Shown here piece after piece: positions 45,901 to 59,000 of a DNA stretch of 64,000 bases. The translations under genes and the position numbers were made by a program. This stretch comes from Neospora caninum Liverpool (lineage: Eukaryota > Apicomplexa > Conoidasida > Eucoccidiorida > Sarcocystidae). Each line of letters begins with the position of its first letter. Position 1 is the stretch's first letter. The stretch spans positions 4,016,839 to 4,080,838 of the forward strand of contig NC_018395.1 in the NCBI RefSeq assembly GCF_000208865.1. The letters run 5' to 3'. The notes beneath the pieces are model-generated. The model made no database searches, had not been told where the DNA came from, and saw only the letters and a list, made by a program, of their open reading frames with translations.

Positions 45901-48900
45901 CGCGAAAGAGAACAGAGGCAAAGCCCCGGCGACGGCCGCACGGCCTCGCGCGTCTGAGGCAGGCTTCCGCGGGGCCCAGATGACGCGACAACGCATTTGA
46001 GCACGCAGAGAAAAGGTCGAGAAGAAGACGGAGGAAGCGTTGCCGAAAGAGAAGAAAGGAAACCCACCCTTTTCTCGCTTTTCAACTGGTTCACCGTCCC
46101 CTGGAGCTTCTCCGTTGTCAACGTATTCGCAGCCATCCGGTCCTGAGAATCAAGCAAACATGCGCGCGACACCCCTTGAGATCCCCGCAAAGATTGTCTG
46201 TCTCTCTGTGGTCTTCTCCTTTCTCGTTTCTCGGAGGCTTGGACACGCACCCCTCTCTCCGTCTCGTTCTGCACGAATCGCAGCCAAGGACGACGGCGAC
46301 TCTCTGGAGGAAGACTTCGGTCTTTCCCCCACGCGTTCCCCTCTTCTGTGCCTCGTTTTCTGCCGGCAGTCGAGGCGTCCAGCGTTCGTAAGGACAGAGG
46401 CGAAATCGGCCTTCTCGACTCTCCCTCTCGTTCTCTTCTTCGACGTGTGTCGCAGCGGACGATGCCCTCTCGAGAGTTTCCGATCTCCCATCTGTTGCCG
46501 CCGACGCCCGGGTGTAGGGTCTTTTCTGTTGGACTTCATTGGTCTTGCGCGTTTTCTGCGTTTTCCACTGCAAAATTCGGAGCCCTTTTCCGTGCGTGTC
46601 TTCCCGCGCCCGTGTCTGTACACCGCGTGCGGGCGGCTCCCAACTTTCCCATTCCGCACGTTTGCCGTGCAGATCTTCATTGTCTCTGCAGACTCACGTG
46701 GATTTCTGCGCGCAGCAGGGTGCCCTCGCCGCGCAGCTGCGAAACTTCGACCTCGAGTTCCTCCCGCCGCGCCTCGATTCGCGCCACGTCGGCTCGCAGG
46801 CTCTCCAGCTCCACCTAAAAACAGCACGGGGCCTCCCACCTTCACAAAGTTCTCAGCGAGAATGTCAGAGTTACGCGGCGTTCAGTCGCGCATGTAAATG
46901 TATCGACACATCGCCACTTCTGCCCGTATGTACACATAAAAAATGCACACATATGTCTGTACGCATACACATACTTTTACACCGGCATGCACGAATACTC
47001 AATCGTCCAGTTATGTGTGTCTGTGGGGCGGTGCCTATACATTCTTGAGTCCACAGAAATCGATGCGTGCATGTGTGCGAATAAGTAAGGGGATATTATA
47101 GAAGGGATGCATTTGCTGGAGCCTGTGTGACCACCAAGGGGGTTCAGCGTCGTAGACAAGAAACCCAACAAAAGCGCCACTGTCTGTGCAAACCCGGAGA
47201 AAAAGGGTGTGAGCGAGAATGACAGGAGAGCAAAATCTAGTGGACTCGTCAACCTAACCAGCCGGTAAGAACAGGTAGAGTAAATACTAACAAAACAAGA
47301 GCAGAAAAGATCTTTCAAAGTCTCCCACGCTTTTTGGGTGGGGGCCGGACCTGCTGGTGCTCTTTTTCCCGCCGGAGAGTTTGCAAGGCTTCTTCGCGCT
47401 GAACTTCCTTCTCTTGCAAACTGCTTCCCAGCTGTCGAAGGCTCTCTTCGAGGTCGTTCCTCTCCTTTGCCGTCGCCAGCAGAGCTGCCTCACACTCGCG
47501 CAGTTTTACCACGAGGAAGTTCTTCACCTGAACGAAACAGAGAAGCGCGGGCCCCAACGGGACTGTCGAAGCCTCCATGTGTGCGCGTACACGTCCACGT
47601 GCAGAGAGACTTGAAGAAAGCGTGCACGTGTGCGGATACAGCAGAGAGTGAACGCCGACAAAGAAGAGAAATCGGCGCTCCAGAGGCAAGTTCACGCGTC
47701 TGCAACAAGGTGGATGCATTCTTTCAGAGGCGTTTCAGCGCGTCGACTGTGTGCGCGTGTGTTTCAGTTGGCTCCATCGCCTTGTGGGCAGAAGCGAAGA
47801 GCGCATGCGGCCGAGTCTCCCCTCCACAGAGGCACTGTCACGGGGGCTCGAAAACTGCATGCCGAAGAGCGTGCGACTGCCTAGGAGACCGGAACCCGGA
47901 ATGCTCTCTCCCTCTCTGTCGTCTTCTCGCGTTTCCTCTTGTTTTTTTTTGTCCGTCTCACCTGCTGGACATTCTTGAGCATGGCCTCGAGGTCCTCGCG
48001 ATGAAGCGTTTCCTGCATCTCTCGCTGACGAAGTGCCGCCTCGTTCTCCGAGTCCAACAACCTCTCGAGCTCCGTGCTGTCCCTTCCACTTCCTCGAAAT
48101 GGGAGTCCCCCTCGCTCGTGAGTCGCGCCTTCTCTCCTCGCCGGCGCAAAGAGCCCACTCGCTTCCTCGTCCTTTGCTTCTTCACTTCTGCCAAACAGCA
48201 GTCTCGCAACGCCTCCTGCGCTTCCACGCGACGCAGGTGAAGCTGAAGGCTTTGCGGCTTCTTCCTGCGTCTCTGCGCTCCTCTGTCTGCCGCCCCAAAA
48301 CCAGAGCATGCGCCTTCCCGACCCGCTGGTTCCTGCCGAGGCAGCTGGAGGCGACTGCGACGGTCCTGAGGACGTCCGGCTCGTCGCGTTTCCCGTCCTG
48401 CATCCAACTCTTCCTACCTCACTGTGCACCCCCTCGGTCTCGGACTCGTGGGACAGGATAGCCAGGAGAGAAGACTCTCGCCTCTCCGCGCTGCGTGGCG
48501 GATGCTCGTCTACGTCGTCCGCGCTGTCCCTGCGCTCCCGAGAGGCACCGGGCCCCGTCCCTGGCTCTGCGCGGCCGGCCGCAGTCCCCGCGAAGTGCGA
48601 CAGACGCCGGTGGGCTCCAACAGGCCTCTCTCCGACCGCGGAGACACTCGCTGCGCGGCTCTGACGACTCGCCGTCCGCTCGGCATGCAAAGCGGCGTCG
48701 GCCTGCGCCGCAGCCCGCACCGTCGCGGCGTTGAGATAGAAGCTCCGGTGGGGCGAAACCTCGATTCCGTCCCCAGTGCCCGGCAGTTCGCGCAGCTCGC
48801 GACGGCCTGTGGGGCCTCCTACCCCGCGAGGAGCGTCTGCTGCCGTGGAAGGGAACGGCGTGCGAGGCGCGCGCTGCGAGGAGAGCATCGCAGGAGACGG

Positions 48901-49995
48901 GGAAGACGTCCCCCAGCCTCCTCCCTTGATGAACGAGACAGGAATCCCTGCATTGACAAACAACTTGGCTGGATGCCCGAGAGGCCGACGACACATAGAC
49001 CAATCACTCACAGTGTCAAAATCCCCATCATCTGGGCTCGGCCCCACGGCGGCAGGCAGCTGGTGAGCAGACCCCGCCGCGCGGAGGGAGGGCGAGCTCG
49101 CCGAAGACGACACCGGAGACGGGGCGCGAAGCTGCTGTCTCCACGTTCCTGTCTCGGCGGGAGTGTCTGTCGCGGCTGCGGACGAGCGCAGTTCCTGAAC
49201 AGGGGCGGAAGGGTGGCTGGAACCTGGAGAGAGCCTGAGGACGGAGGAAACCGACGGCAAAGGGGGAGGACAGGCAGACGGCAGAGACGGAAGGCGTGGC
49301 TGAGGAGGACTGACCTCAGGAGCCTGGGGAAGTGAAGAATCAGACGAGGGGGGAGCAACGTCACGAGGTGGACACGAGTCGGGCGGGGGAAGGGAGGAAG
49401 ACCGAGTTGGCCTCACGGCAACGTCAATCCGAGAACGCAGCTCCGCCTGCTGCCGATGCTCCTCGGGAGCAGTGTGTGGCTCTTCTTCATCAAGGGGAAT
49501 GACAACGAGAGACTGTCTCCGACTGTCTCCACTACTTCCACAATCACTCCTGGAATCTTCTCCCTCGAACCCGGGGGGATCTCCCCCCAAGTCGCCTCGC
49601 TGGTCAGCTGTCCACGTCGCAAAGTTTGGAGGGACTGACGCTGCCGAATTCATCTGCTGAGAGACTTCCACCTCGAAGAGAGAGATGCATTCTCGTGTCT
49701 CGCGTTCTTGACAGAAAGTTCTCCCCTCTTCACACGCTTCTCTCTCGCTGTGGGCGCCGTCCTCGCCGTTCTCGTCTCCCGTCGCCGTAGAACTCCGCCT
49801 CTCTGTCTCCTCTGAGTCGCGCGACAGTGGAGAGCTGCAGGCGGGGGACTCTCCATCTTCAACGCTTTCTCGCCCTGACGCAGCCCATCCGCTCTCCGAG
49901 GCAAGCAGAGAAGAGTTAGGTCCAGTGCCCTGGCGCAAGTCCGCACACGCTTCGCCCTCGTCTGCGTACACCAAGGAGGCCTCCCTCAAAGGCAT
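42941..49995 (-). CDS. Large coiled-coil, low-complexity protein
   Basis: Five exons on the minus strand: 49995-47962, 47527-47351, 46814-46698, 46142-46068 and 45499-42941 (stop 42943-42941), about 1,653 residues, every junction phase 0. The first exon is Ser/Pro/Glu rich, with a conserved-looking island (PLGHPAKLFVNAGIPVSFIK). It ends in a helix that begins a coiled coil (STELERLLDSENEAALRQRE). Exons 2-4 and the start of exon 5 are almost pure coiled coil (VKNFLVVKLRECEAALLATA, VELESLRADVARIEARREE, LRHSLAESRQELANALARLD). The last 850 residues are again disordered and end in a Glu-rich tail. A second ordered island is RQLENVLTVEETLIVDASG. No family is recognised; it is probably a cytoskeletal or trafficking scaffold. 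The start is uncertain: the frame stays open upstream of the ATG, and a strong acceptor (GCCTCTTCCCAG) lies 20 bases upstream, so an extra 5' exon is likely. Confidence 0.75.
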
Positions 49996-52900
49996 GCTGG
50001 GACGAGGGCGCACCTGGGAAGAGGCAGCGAGGCGAATAAAGAAAGCGCGAATCGACGGCAAAGATAGACGGAACGGCAAGGTCAAACTCGGCAGGTGTTC
50101 GAGCCAAGAGAGGCGTCCTACCGGAATCAAAACAGGAAAGGCAACGGGTTTGAACGCGAGCTAAAGGCACTCTTCGAGGCCACACACGGTCTGGAGGCCC
50201 AAGATGCGAACGCGAAAGAGCCGTCTTTCCTGGCCTTCAGGAAAGTTTGCAGTTTTCGCAGTGGTACCTCTGGCGCCAGCGAACGACAAAAAAGGCGTGA
50301 AGAGCCCTGCCCAGCAGGAAAGGAAGACCGGAACGAGCCGAAGAAAATCACACCAGCAAGAGTCGCTCCTGATAGAGCCGCGAATCTCAGAACGAATGAG
50401 AGGCTTCAGAGGAGCACTCCGCGCCCAGACGACAGGTAGATTTAGCTTCTTTCGGCACTCTTTGGATCGAGTGGCAGTGCAACGCGTCAGACGGCGAGAA
50501 GGCAAAGGAATTTTCCCAAGCTCGTCTCCAGCACGGCATGCCGCGCACTGGAAGACACACAAGCGTCAGAGCGACGTACTCTTCGCGTCTAAACAGACGG
50601 AATGGAGGAGACTCGAGATGGATGACGGTGTGTCGACGCCGCGGAAATCTCGGGAAACAGCCGTCCAGAGAGGCGCGCAACCCGGGGAAGAGAACCTTCG
50701 AAACGAAAGACACCATGAGACTGTGTAGGCGCATAGGACGCGTGGACGAAACAAAAACGGTTGAAGCCTATACGGAGCTCTGTGTTAGTCGGTTTCTCCC
50801 GTCTCCTCTCAAAATACTGGACCTTCGCGCATGCACTCTTTTGGCTGCTCACGAGATATACCGGACAATGCGGATCCTCATGCAGCTCACCCGTTGCATC
50901 TTGGCTGCCAGCGGTTGCTCTGACGGCTGCAGGTGTGGTCGAATATAAGCCGATCCCCAGGAGTTTTCTACAAGAACCGCCTACACCTTCTTCAGCCTTC
51001 CCTTTTACACTAAGCACTACGTCTGTTTGTGTACGTTGTTGCCTCTTGCCCACCTTGTCTTTGTGAAAAAAACGAACTTTCCATCACTTCCGTGTCGCGT
51101 CTCGGGGGCTGGCGTACCGCTGCACAACGCGCAAGAGTCCTAGCTCGCCGGATATTTTTACACAAACTGTCTAATTCTTTCCTCTAGAATATCAAGGATA
51201 AAGAGTTTAAAACAACGAATGTTTATTTTTGCGGTTTAACTGCCCGAAGGCAAGTCGTCCCTCGGCAACACTGTTCCTTGTATGCGAGTTCAGTCTAGCC
51301 GTCGTTCGACGCCTGCAAGGTCAGACAATCAGTTCTGCCTTCAATTTTCGGAAAGGTAGATTGCTGCAACAAGAGTAGGCATTCTGGGGATGGGAGGAGA
51401 AAAAGTGTGCTCGATAGAGGGCGAAACAGGCACGAACGCGCAGACGTGTAGAAAACAGTTCACGGTCTCGTTCCATCTCTCTGTGTCGTGTGTGGCGCTG
51501 CGTCAACGCAACTGGAACACGGTGAGGGTTCCAGTCTCTCTGCAACAAAGTGAAGTAATCCTGTTTCAGAGAGTACCCCTGTGACCAGGAGTGCAGTGCC
51601 TGTATTTCCGTTTAGTCGTTTTCTGGCTCTGTTGAGTCCGTTGGTAAAAAACGTAATCCAGACATACTGCACTGATTCCAGCTCGGGGTCGGAGACAGGG
51701 GCTCCACCGGTGCCGCAGCCGACACCAAGACAGAAAGGTTCCTAGAGCGAGGCCGGCACAGCGCTGTCGGTCGAGAAGAGTTCCAAGAGGCCGTCACCTC
51801 CTTTTTTCAGGCTTTATATTTCGGTAGTTTCCGTAAAACACCCTCTTTGGGCTCTTGTGTGATCTTAACTAGAGGTGAGACTGAGAAAGATTTTTATCGT
51901 CTGTGCTACGCGCACCTGGAGGCGGCGAGCTCCGAACGGCGGATGCGTTTTCGCCCTTTTTTCTCGCCCCGAGAATGCTTCGTGTGGCTACAGTCTCGTA
52001 GCAGAGGACTGGACTAAAACGTTTCGCCGGCAAATGTCTCGCGTCTCTATAGGGGAGGCATTCCTTGCTTGCTCGAGGCAGTTTTCGCGCCAGAAAAAGT
52101 CCGCGGCGACGAGGGGGTTCACCCCGGGACTCCAGACAGCCGCGCGCAGTGTGTGCCGCCGGCTCGGCGCAGGGGACGGCGGGACGGCCGGCGCTTGGCT
52201 AGTGACGTTAACCCGCTGAAACAGCCAAGCGGCTGCGCTCAAACGGGTATCCTGCAAGCACACCTGGAGCCTGATGGGTAGTCCCTTTTGCCCACAATCG
52301 AAGGAGACAGTCACGATCGACGTGCAAGAGGCTCAACCTCCTTCCTCGGCGCGGTTTCTCGGATTCTTTCGAACCGAAACGTGCAGGCGGACTGGCTGAT
52401 CAGCGCTAGCCTTCTTCTTTAGTTCCCTTGCAGAAAGGCGCAACGATCTATCCGGTCTTGTCCTTTCTTCCCTCGCGACAGCCACGCCGCACCCCTGACT
52501 CTCACACGCACTTTGGAAAGCCCCGTTGTGAAGGACGACCATGGGCGCCCGACAATCGAGAGCATGGCCTTTCGCGTTTCCGTGGCGATGTCTGTGCGTA
52601 CACAGGCGGAACTCGTCCTGACAGTGAGACTGCACGTCCCTGCACACTCCTGAGTTAAGGTTTGTAGATTCCGCAGTTTCCGCGGCAGTGCAGCATGTTT
52701 CTTTGTCACACGTTCTTTAAGTCGTTTCTTCCTAGCGGCTCCCGAGACCGTCTGTGCAGCTCAAGTCGAGCACACCTGCTGTCTTCCCTCGACGCCGCGT
52801 AAAAAGTCCACGCGGTTAGTGCAGTGTTCCCTTCTGTTGGAGTCCGAAAAGCAGCGATCTCGACCGTCCTTTCTTCTTCAGCACGGTCTGCCGGGTGTGC

Positions 52901-53054
52901 GGCAGCTCGCGGCCGGTCCAAGTTTTTTCACGGGCACACACAGTATCAGCTGCGGTCGCTCCCGCCGTTTTCATTGGCAAGGGCGGCTTTCTCACTCATA
53001 TTCGCGTGCGCGGCGTTGAAGCGGACGCCGCCGAGCTTCCAGTTGGAATTCGGG
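49996..53054. other. Divergent intergenic region between the coiled-coil gene and PLP1
   Basis: This 3 kb region should contain both promoters and 5' UTRs. An upstream exon of the minus gene may lie in 50015-50750. It contains a TRP-1-like element at 50939-50953 and an AT-rich stretch near 51150-51240. The frame upstream of the PLP1 ATG is open back to a GTG at 52824, but I regard it as 5' UTR. Confidence 0.5.
50939..50953 (-). promoter_or_regulatory. TRP-1-like promoter element
   Basis: On the minus strand it reads TCGGCTTATATTCGA, matching 14 of 15 bases of TRP-1 (TCGGCTTATATTCGG), the element reported to drive T. gondii ribosomal-protein genes. It lies about 940 bp upstream of the coiled-coil gene ATG and is oriented towards it. 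PLP1 is 2.1 kb away in the other direction. Confidence 0.5.
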
Positions 53055-56000
53055 ATGGCCGGGAGAAAGTTGCCTCTGATCCCGGTCGCACAGGGCACAG
53101 GCACGTGGAGTTACCGTCCATGTGTGTTTGTCCTGTTGTGCTTTCTGGTCCTTCCTCATCTCGTGTCAGGCATCGCGCAGCATCGCCTGCATCACTCTCT
53201 TGGTGCGCTCTCATCCCAGTCTTTCCAGCAGCATGAAGTCCCCGAGGAACCGGCCGTCACGCCGGATGGCGCGGGGTTGTCTCCCGTGGAGCATCCCTCG
53301 AGCCTTCCAGCCTCAACTGCCTACAGTGCAGCTCTAAACGCGGGGTTCGCAGAGGGACTCCTCTCGGCGGTCCCGGAGTTCAAAGCGCGTCTTCCAAAGC
53401 CTTCCCCGTACGCGAGAGCAGCTCCCTTGACTCTCTCGGGCCCAGGCGCAAGTCTCGTCCCTGCACAGAGCGCGTCTGTTCCTGCGTTAAGGGAGATCAT
53501 GCCGACGCGCGTGGACGCTTCGGCAGAACTCCCTCCAGCGCTGCAACGCGCGCACAAGCTGGGGTCTGAGTCTGCACTGCAGCCCCTGAACTCGCCAGCG
53601 ACGGGTTCAACGGTGACCGCTCAGTCTCCGCCGGAATCCACTGAGCTGCAGGAGCACAGCGCGGCAGACAAGCAGGCGCAGGACGCGCGGAGCTCGTCAG
53701 GTGAGACAGGACTGCAGAGACAAGCTGAAGAGACAGCTGGGCAGAAGCGAGAACAGACGGGAAAGACGGGGCCTGCGGAGCCTGCCTCTCAGGTGAACGG
53801 GAAGGCAACGCAGACGACAGCTGCAGGGGAGAAGCGCAGCGCGTCGGAAGAATCTGTTCGGGAGGCCTCAGTTGAAAGTGGAGACGACACCGTTGGAGAC
53901 GCAGTTGAAAACGACGGCCTAGGACACGCTCGCCCCTTCATCCCCGCCACTCTGGCGGTCGCGGTGGAAAACTCCGCGGATGCTTCTGCCGAGATGGGGA
54001 AGGAAGGTTCCGAACCGGAGCAAGAAGAGCCCTACGAAAAGCGGCCACCAACGTCAAGTGCTCAGGAGACGCAGGATCGTGCGGATCGAGGGCAGGAACT
54101 GGGTTCTCTGAAGACGCACGACGCTCAGGGCGAGCAATTGCTTGAGAACTTCCCAACCTCATCTGCAACGGAGGCAGAGCCCGCGTTGCTTTCAGAGAGT
54201 ATCGCGGCTTCACGCAGCCAGGAAGAGAGCGAGCCTGCCGCGATGACTCAGACGAAAAGCGACGCCAGCACTGAGGATCTCGACGACTTGGACATTGATT
54301 TCGATGCTTCTCGTGCCGGGGTTGAGGAATTCGAGTATGCCACGCCGGAAGATTTTGACTACGACGGCATGGATCTGGACACAGATGCAGAGGCGGACCG
54401 CGTGGAGGAGCAAGAACAAGGGACATCTCAATCGGGTGACGAGGACGAGTCGAGTGCTCTGCGTGAATCGCCGAGAACAACCGTCTCCAACGGAAGTTGG
54501 ATTCCCACAGCCCGGAGTCAAAGAGAAGCTACTCGACGGCGTTCGACGCCGACGCGCGTCCTCACCGCGGAAAAGAAATATGCGCGCAAGCTGCGTCGCT
54601 CTTCGGGATCGAATGCAGCCTCAGCTGGAACGGGTTCAGAACCGGAAAGCGCGCAGCGTTCCAGGAACGGAGGCGCAACTCAGCCTGACAGGTCGCCTAA
54701 GGGTCGGACCGGCAGTGCGGCGAACGCAGGAAAATCAGCAAGCGGGGCCTCTCCAGAGCCCAGCCGTGTGTCCAGGAAGCATCGGCCACGCAGCGTCGCT
54801 GGAAAGTCGACCGCTTCGTGGGTGAACGAGGGCGAAAGCACTCAAAGTGCGGCACTCGCCTCGGACGCTCTTTCCCTTGAACTCAGTGATCTAGATGGCG
54901 AAACAGAAGACTCCGATGCACAGGCCTCTTCTACCTCTACGCGCACAAGGCGGCAGATGCCGAGCGACGGTCGCTTACGAAAGCGACTTCGTTTGTCGAA
55001 AGGTCGAAAGGGGAAGTTTGTGAGCAGGCAGCCGTCGAGTGAACTTGAACGAGAGGAAGATATAGCCTTCGACTGGGACCTCGGGGGCATGCAGAGAGAC
55101 TCAGCGGAGAACGCAGGCACCAGTGGAGAGGACGAGTGGTTCGGGGAAGGTTCTGGCGACCCTCTTGATGCCTTTCAGGGCGCTGACAGTTCGGGAGACG
55201 ACGCCGACGAAGAGGCGGGTGGAGATTTTCTCGGTGGCATTCTTGGGCTGTCCCGGAGGGGAGTCGTCCCCGGCGTCGATCTCGACAGCGTCTCCAGTGA
55301 AGTAAGCGGAGCGAGAAACCAGTTGAGTGTGCGTCCAAGACGCCTTCTCGCTGGAGAGCAGACAAGGTGGAAGATGCGGGGGGAAGCTCGGGTCTCTCAG
55401 AATGAACTGAAAACGACGAGGCGAGGGCCTCTACTGTTCTGTTTGCGGGTTTGTCAAGTATGGCAGTCGAGTTGTCTCGCAGAGGCACCACTGTGTGTGT
55501 GTGGGTTTTTGCTCTCTGACGCTTCAGATGAAAAAGAAACTGGGGAGCGCTCGCACATTCGCGGACTTCGGCAAGGGGCGTGGCGCCACGCTGTTTCGAG
55601 CAGGTGAGGTTTAGAGGAGTCTCTCTCGTGTTTCGCGTCTCCCTCCTCGGCGCTTTAGCTTGCAGCTTCACCGCGTTCGTGGCACGCAGTTCCTTTTTCG
55701 TTTCCTTTTCCGGTTATGCTTGCCTGTCTGCGGGGGTTCAGCCTGGGTTGTTCCGCTGCGGCCAAAGATGCGCAGCGCCGCAGTTCGGCGCCACAATCTC
55801 TTTCCAGTCGCCCTGTCACGGTGGGTCTCGATAGATTTTCCGAGGAAAAGTTGAAGGAGTCAGGACTTGTTGGATACGCTTTCCCCTCTACCATCAGAAA
55901 CTGAAGGCGGTCGACGCGGATCGGCTCCCGACGTCCAGTGGGACAGCAGGCGCAAGCTGCAGATTCTCGACCAGGCAGATGTCTACAAGCAGGCTCACGA

Positions 56001-59000
56001 CACCATTCCTGCTCTAGGTAACTTACGCCTCGATCGATGTAAAAACAGAGGCCGTAGAGCACCTCTGATGCTGGATAGGACTTCACCTATGAGGAGGGCT
56101 GAAGTCTTCGCTAGCTTTCGAAAGACGCGGGGCAGAGTGAGGATAGGCGTGAACCAGGTCTCGTGTTCGACGTTTGGAGGCAGCTGTCGAAATTTCTGAG
56201 AAGGGGTTGATCCAGTCTCCGACAGCAGCTTCGCCCACCGTAGGTTGGCAATTTTGTTCATCCGGGTAGCACAGACGCATGTGCATCATCGCGAGAGAGT
56301 CAGAAAAAAGATTCTGCCCCGTTCCCTCTGTCCGCTTTCCGATGGTCCTGGCTTCAACGGCACGCAACGCCGAAGCCTCCACGGATGTGTTGTAAATCTC
56401 CACCTTGTGTCTTCAGATTTTCTCGGAACGGGCTACGATCTGCTGAAAGGAAACCCACTAGGCGACCCCGAGACGTCCCTCGATCCCGGTGAGACGCATG
56501 TCTCTGTTTGCCTAGATATCTTGAGCTTCTGTGGGAACAGGTCTGTGCATGTGAGAGCCGGATCGAAACCCGTGAATCTGTTTTAAGCGCCAGTGCAGCG
56601 GCATGCATCCCGTGAGGTCAGGCCTGTTGCCTTTTTCCGCGCAGGTTACAGGAGCCCCGTTCTCCGCTTCGAGTGGACGCACGGGCCGTACGGCGTGACG
56701 AACGACTTGAGTCTCCTGCAGCCTGTTGGCGGGTTCGTTCGTCCCTTTGTTTCCTGCCGTCAGTCTGAGGCGGTGAGATCCGTGGCGCACAGGCTGCGAG
56801 GCCATAAAGAACTACTCTGGTGTCTTCGTTGTGGTTCCGCCCCTAGACGCACAAGCGGGTTTGGGGAGAAATGGAGATAGGTAGGGTAGTTTGTCCAGGG
56901 TGCCTGGACACGAGACGAAAGCTTGGACAGTGGCGAGCCGTCAAGCCTCGTGTGGCGCAGACACGGGTGCATGCCAGAAAGGCTGTGCTCTTCTCTGTGG
57001 TCCTTTGTAGGTTGATGAAGTTTCCTCAATGTCCGACTACCAAACAGAGCTGTCGGTGGACGCCACCGCGGGAGGAGGCTCGTGGTTTGCTTCTTTTTCC
57101 GCGTCTACCGGCTACAGAGAAATGGCGAAGGAAGTCGCGACGAAAAAGGAGAGAAGCTACTTTATGAAGACGTACTGCTTCCGCTACGAAGCGGGGCTGT
57201 CGGACTCTCCCGCTATTGCGTGGTAAGGAACTACGAGCAGCTCCTTGTGTCCTGCGTCCTCAAATCACCCTGTAACGCACAGGTCGCAGGGGTCTCCTGT
57301 GGAAGCCCAGTGAGTCGCGGGAAGATGCTTTTCCAGTGCACCCGACCGTGGCGAAACCAAGCTGGGCGCAGCGCCGGCGGTCCCGCGGGGGCGCGGGGTT
57401 GGTCCGTACGGGGGAGTGTGCGTAACTTGCGAGGATCGGTGCGTCAAGTGAGGAAGAAAGATCCCTTTCCGCGCTTCCGCATGTGCGCCGGAGTCGAGTG
57501 TCGCGCGGTCAAGAGTAACCCGATCTGGGGTATCTTTGTTCTTCCTGCCTTGTTCTGCGCGGTGAAGGAACACGACCTATGGGTTCGAGCGCGCTCTCAC
57601 GGATTTGCCCACTGAGTTCCACGGCCTGGATCCAAGCAGCACATGCCAGCCTTTTATCTACAAAATGACGCCGGAGAGTCCCGACTGCCGGCAGATGGGA
57701 GTTCCGCAGTGGATGGAACTCTTCCGCCAATTCGGGACGCATGTGACGACAAACCTGAAACTCGGTGAGAAAAGGAGAAATGTGTCTGTCCAGGTTTTCT
57801 GCGGGCTAGCCTCACGTCCTCTCTTCTCCTCCGGAGGGCTGAAGAACAGCTGTCTGCACCACACCCCAGATGACGCGGGATCCGACGTGCTTCCCGTGTC
57901 GAGGCTAGCAACGTAGCAGCTGGGCCCCGGATAGGTTTGCGGTTAATTGTGTCAACTGGAAGCCTTCAAGGACGAAAGTGGGTACCTCGCGTCGCGTCTC
58001 TCGGGCGTCCCTAAGAAAGGCCTGTGGACGGTGCATCTGACTCACGAAAGCGTGAAGGCGCCTGACTCGCCGCTTCCGGCGGAGTTGTGTGAGCCTCTTT
58101 TTCGCTTCGCCGCAATGTCCGAAAACTGGTGTCGAGCTTTGCATTTTGCAGGAGGGAAGATGGTGCATGAGGTCAAGGTGAAATCCTCTGACGTAGATTC
58201 CCTGGAGGATTCAGGTGTGTCAGTCGCTGCCCAAGTGTCTGCATCCTTTTACTTTTTCTCGGCGAGTGCGAAAACGAGTACCAACAAGTCCAACAGCTCT
58301 CGAAATAGCACGAGCGACTTCAAAAAGAATGTCACCACACGCGTGGTCGGTGGACGGCCTCCCAAGGACCCCAGTGATCCTTCCTCGATCGTTCTTTGGT
58401 CCAAAACGGTGGAAGATCTTCCCATGCCGGTAAGTGCACAGCTACGATCTGCGAAGGAACAGACATGGTTGGACCGAGGAAACAGTTGGAGTCTTCCGCG
58501 TGGGAATCTCTTTCAACGAGGCTGGCCTTGGAAATGCGGGAGAAGGCCGGCAATCTGAGAAACAGGCTGCTGCCTACGGTTGAAAGGCAAATCCATATGG
58601 CAGCGGTCTGTGGCTGTTCTGCCCTGGTTGCTTATACAGATCCAGATACAGATGCAACCGTTGGAGAATTTCATGCCTCCTCAGTTTCGAAAAGCCTACC
58701 GGAAGGCAGCAATTTACTACGGTCGGGTCTTTGGGATGAGCGAGGCCGAGTTTGACTCGCTGGCGAATTCTACTGCGAAATCCGTCGCAGACAAAGTAAG
58801 GCTGATACCAAACCGAGGTACCTCGAAGAATAGTCCTTGTCCCCCCTGTTCACAGACAGAGCCCCGCGTCAGGTTCTGTGGAGATTCCCAGAGTCGAAAA
58901 GCACTCTCTAATAGGCAAATAGGCATTCTTTGAGTTCTGGAACCAGGCCTAAACGAGAGACACGATCGGGACGGAGGTCAGTAGTATCTTCGGTGCCATA

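Noticed and set aside
52824..53054. In-frame N-terminal extension of PLP1
   Set aside because: It begins at GTG. The first in-frame ATG (53055) places the hydrophobic signal segment at residues 22-40, as expected for a secreted protein.
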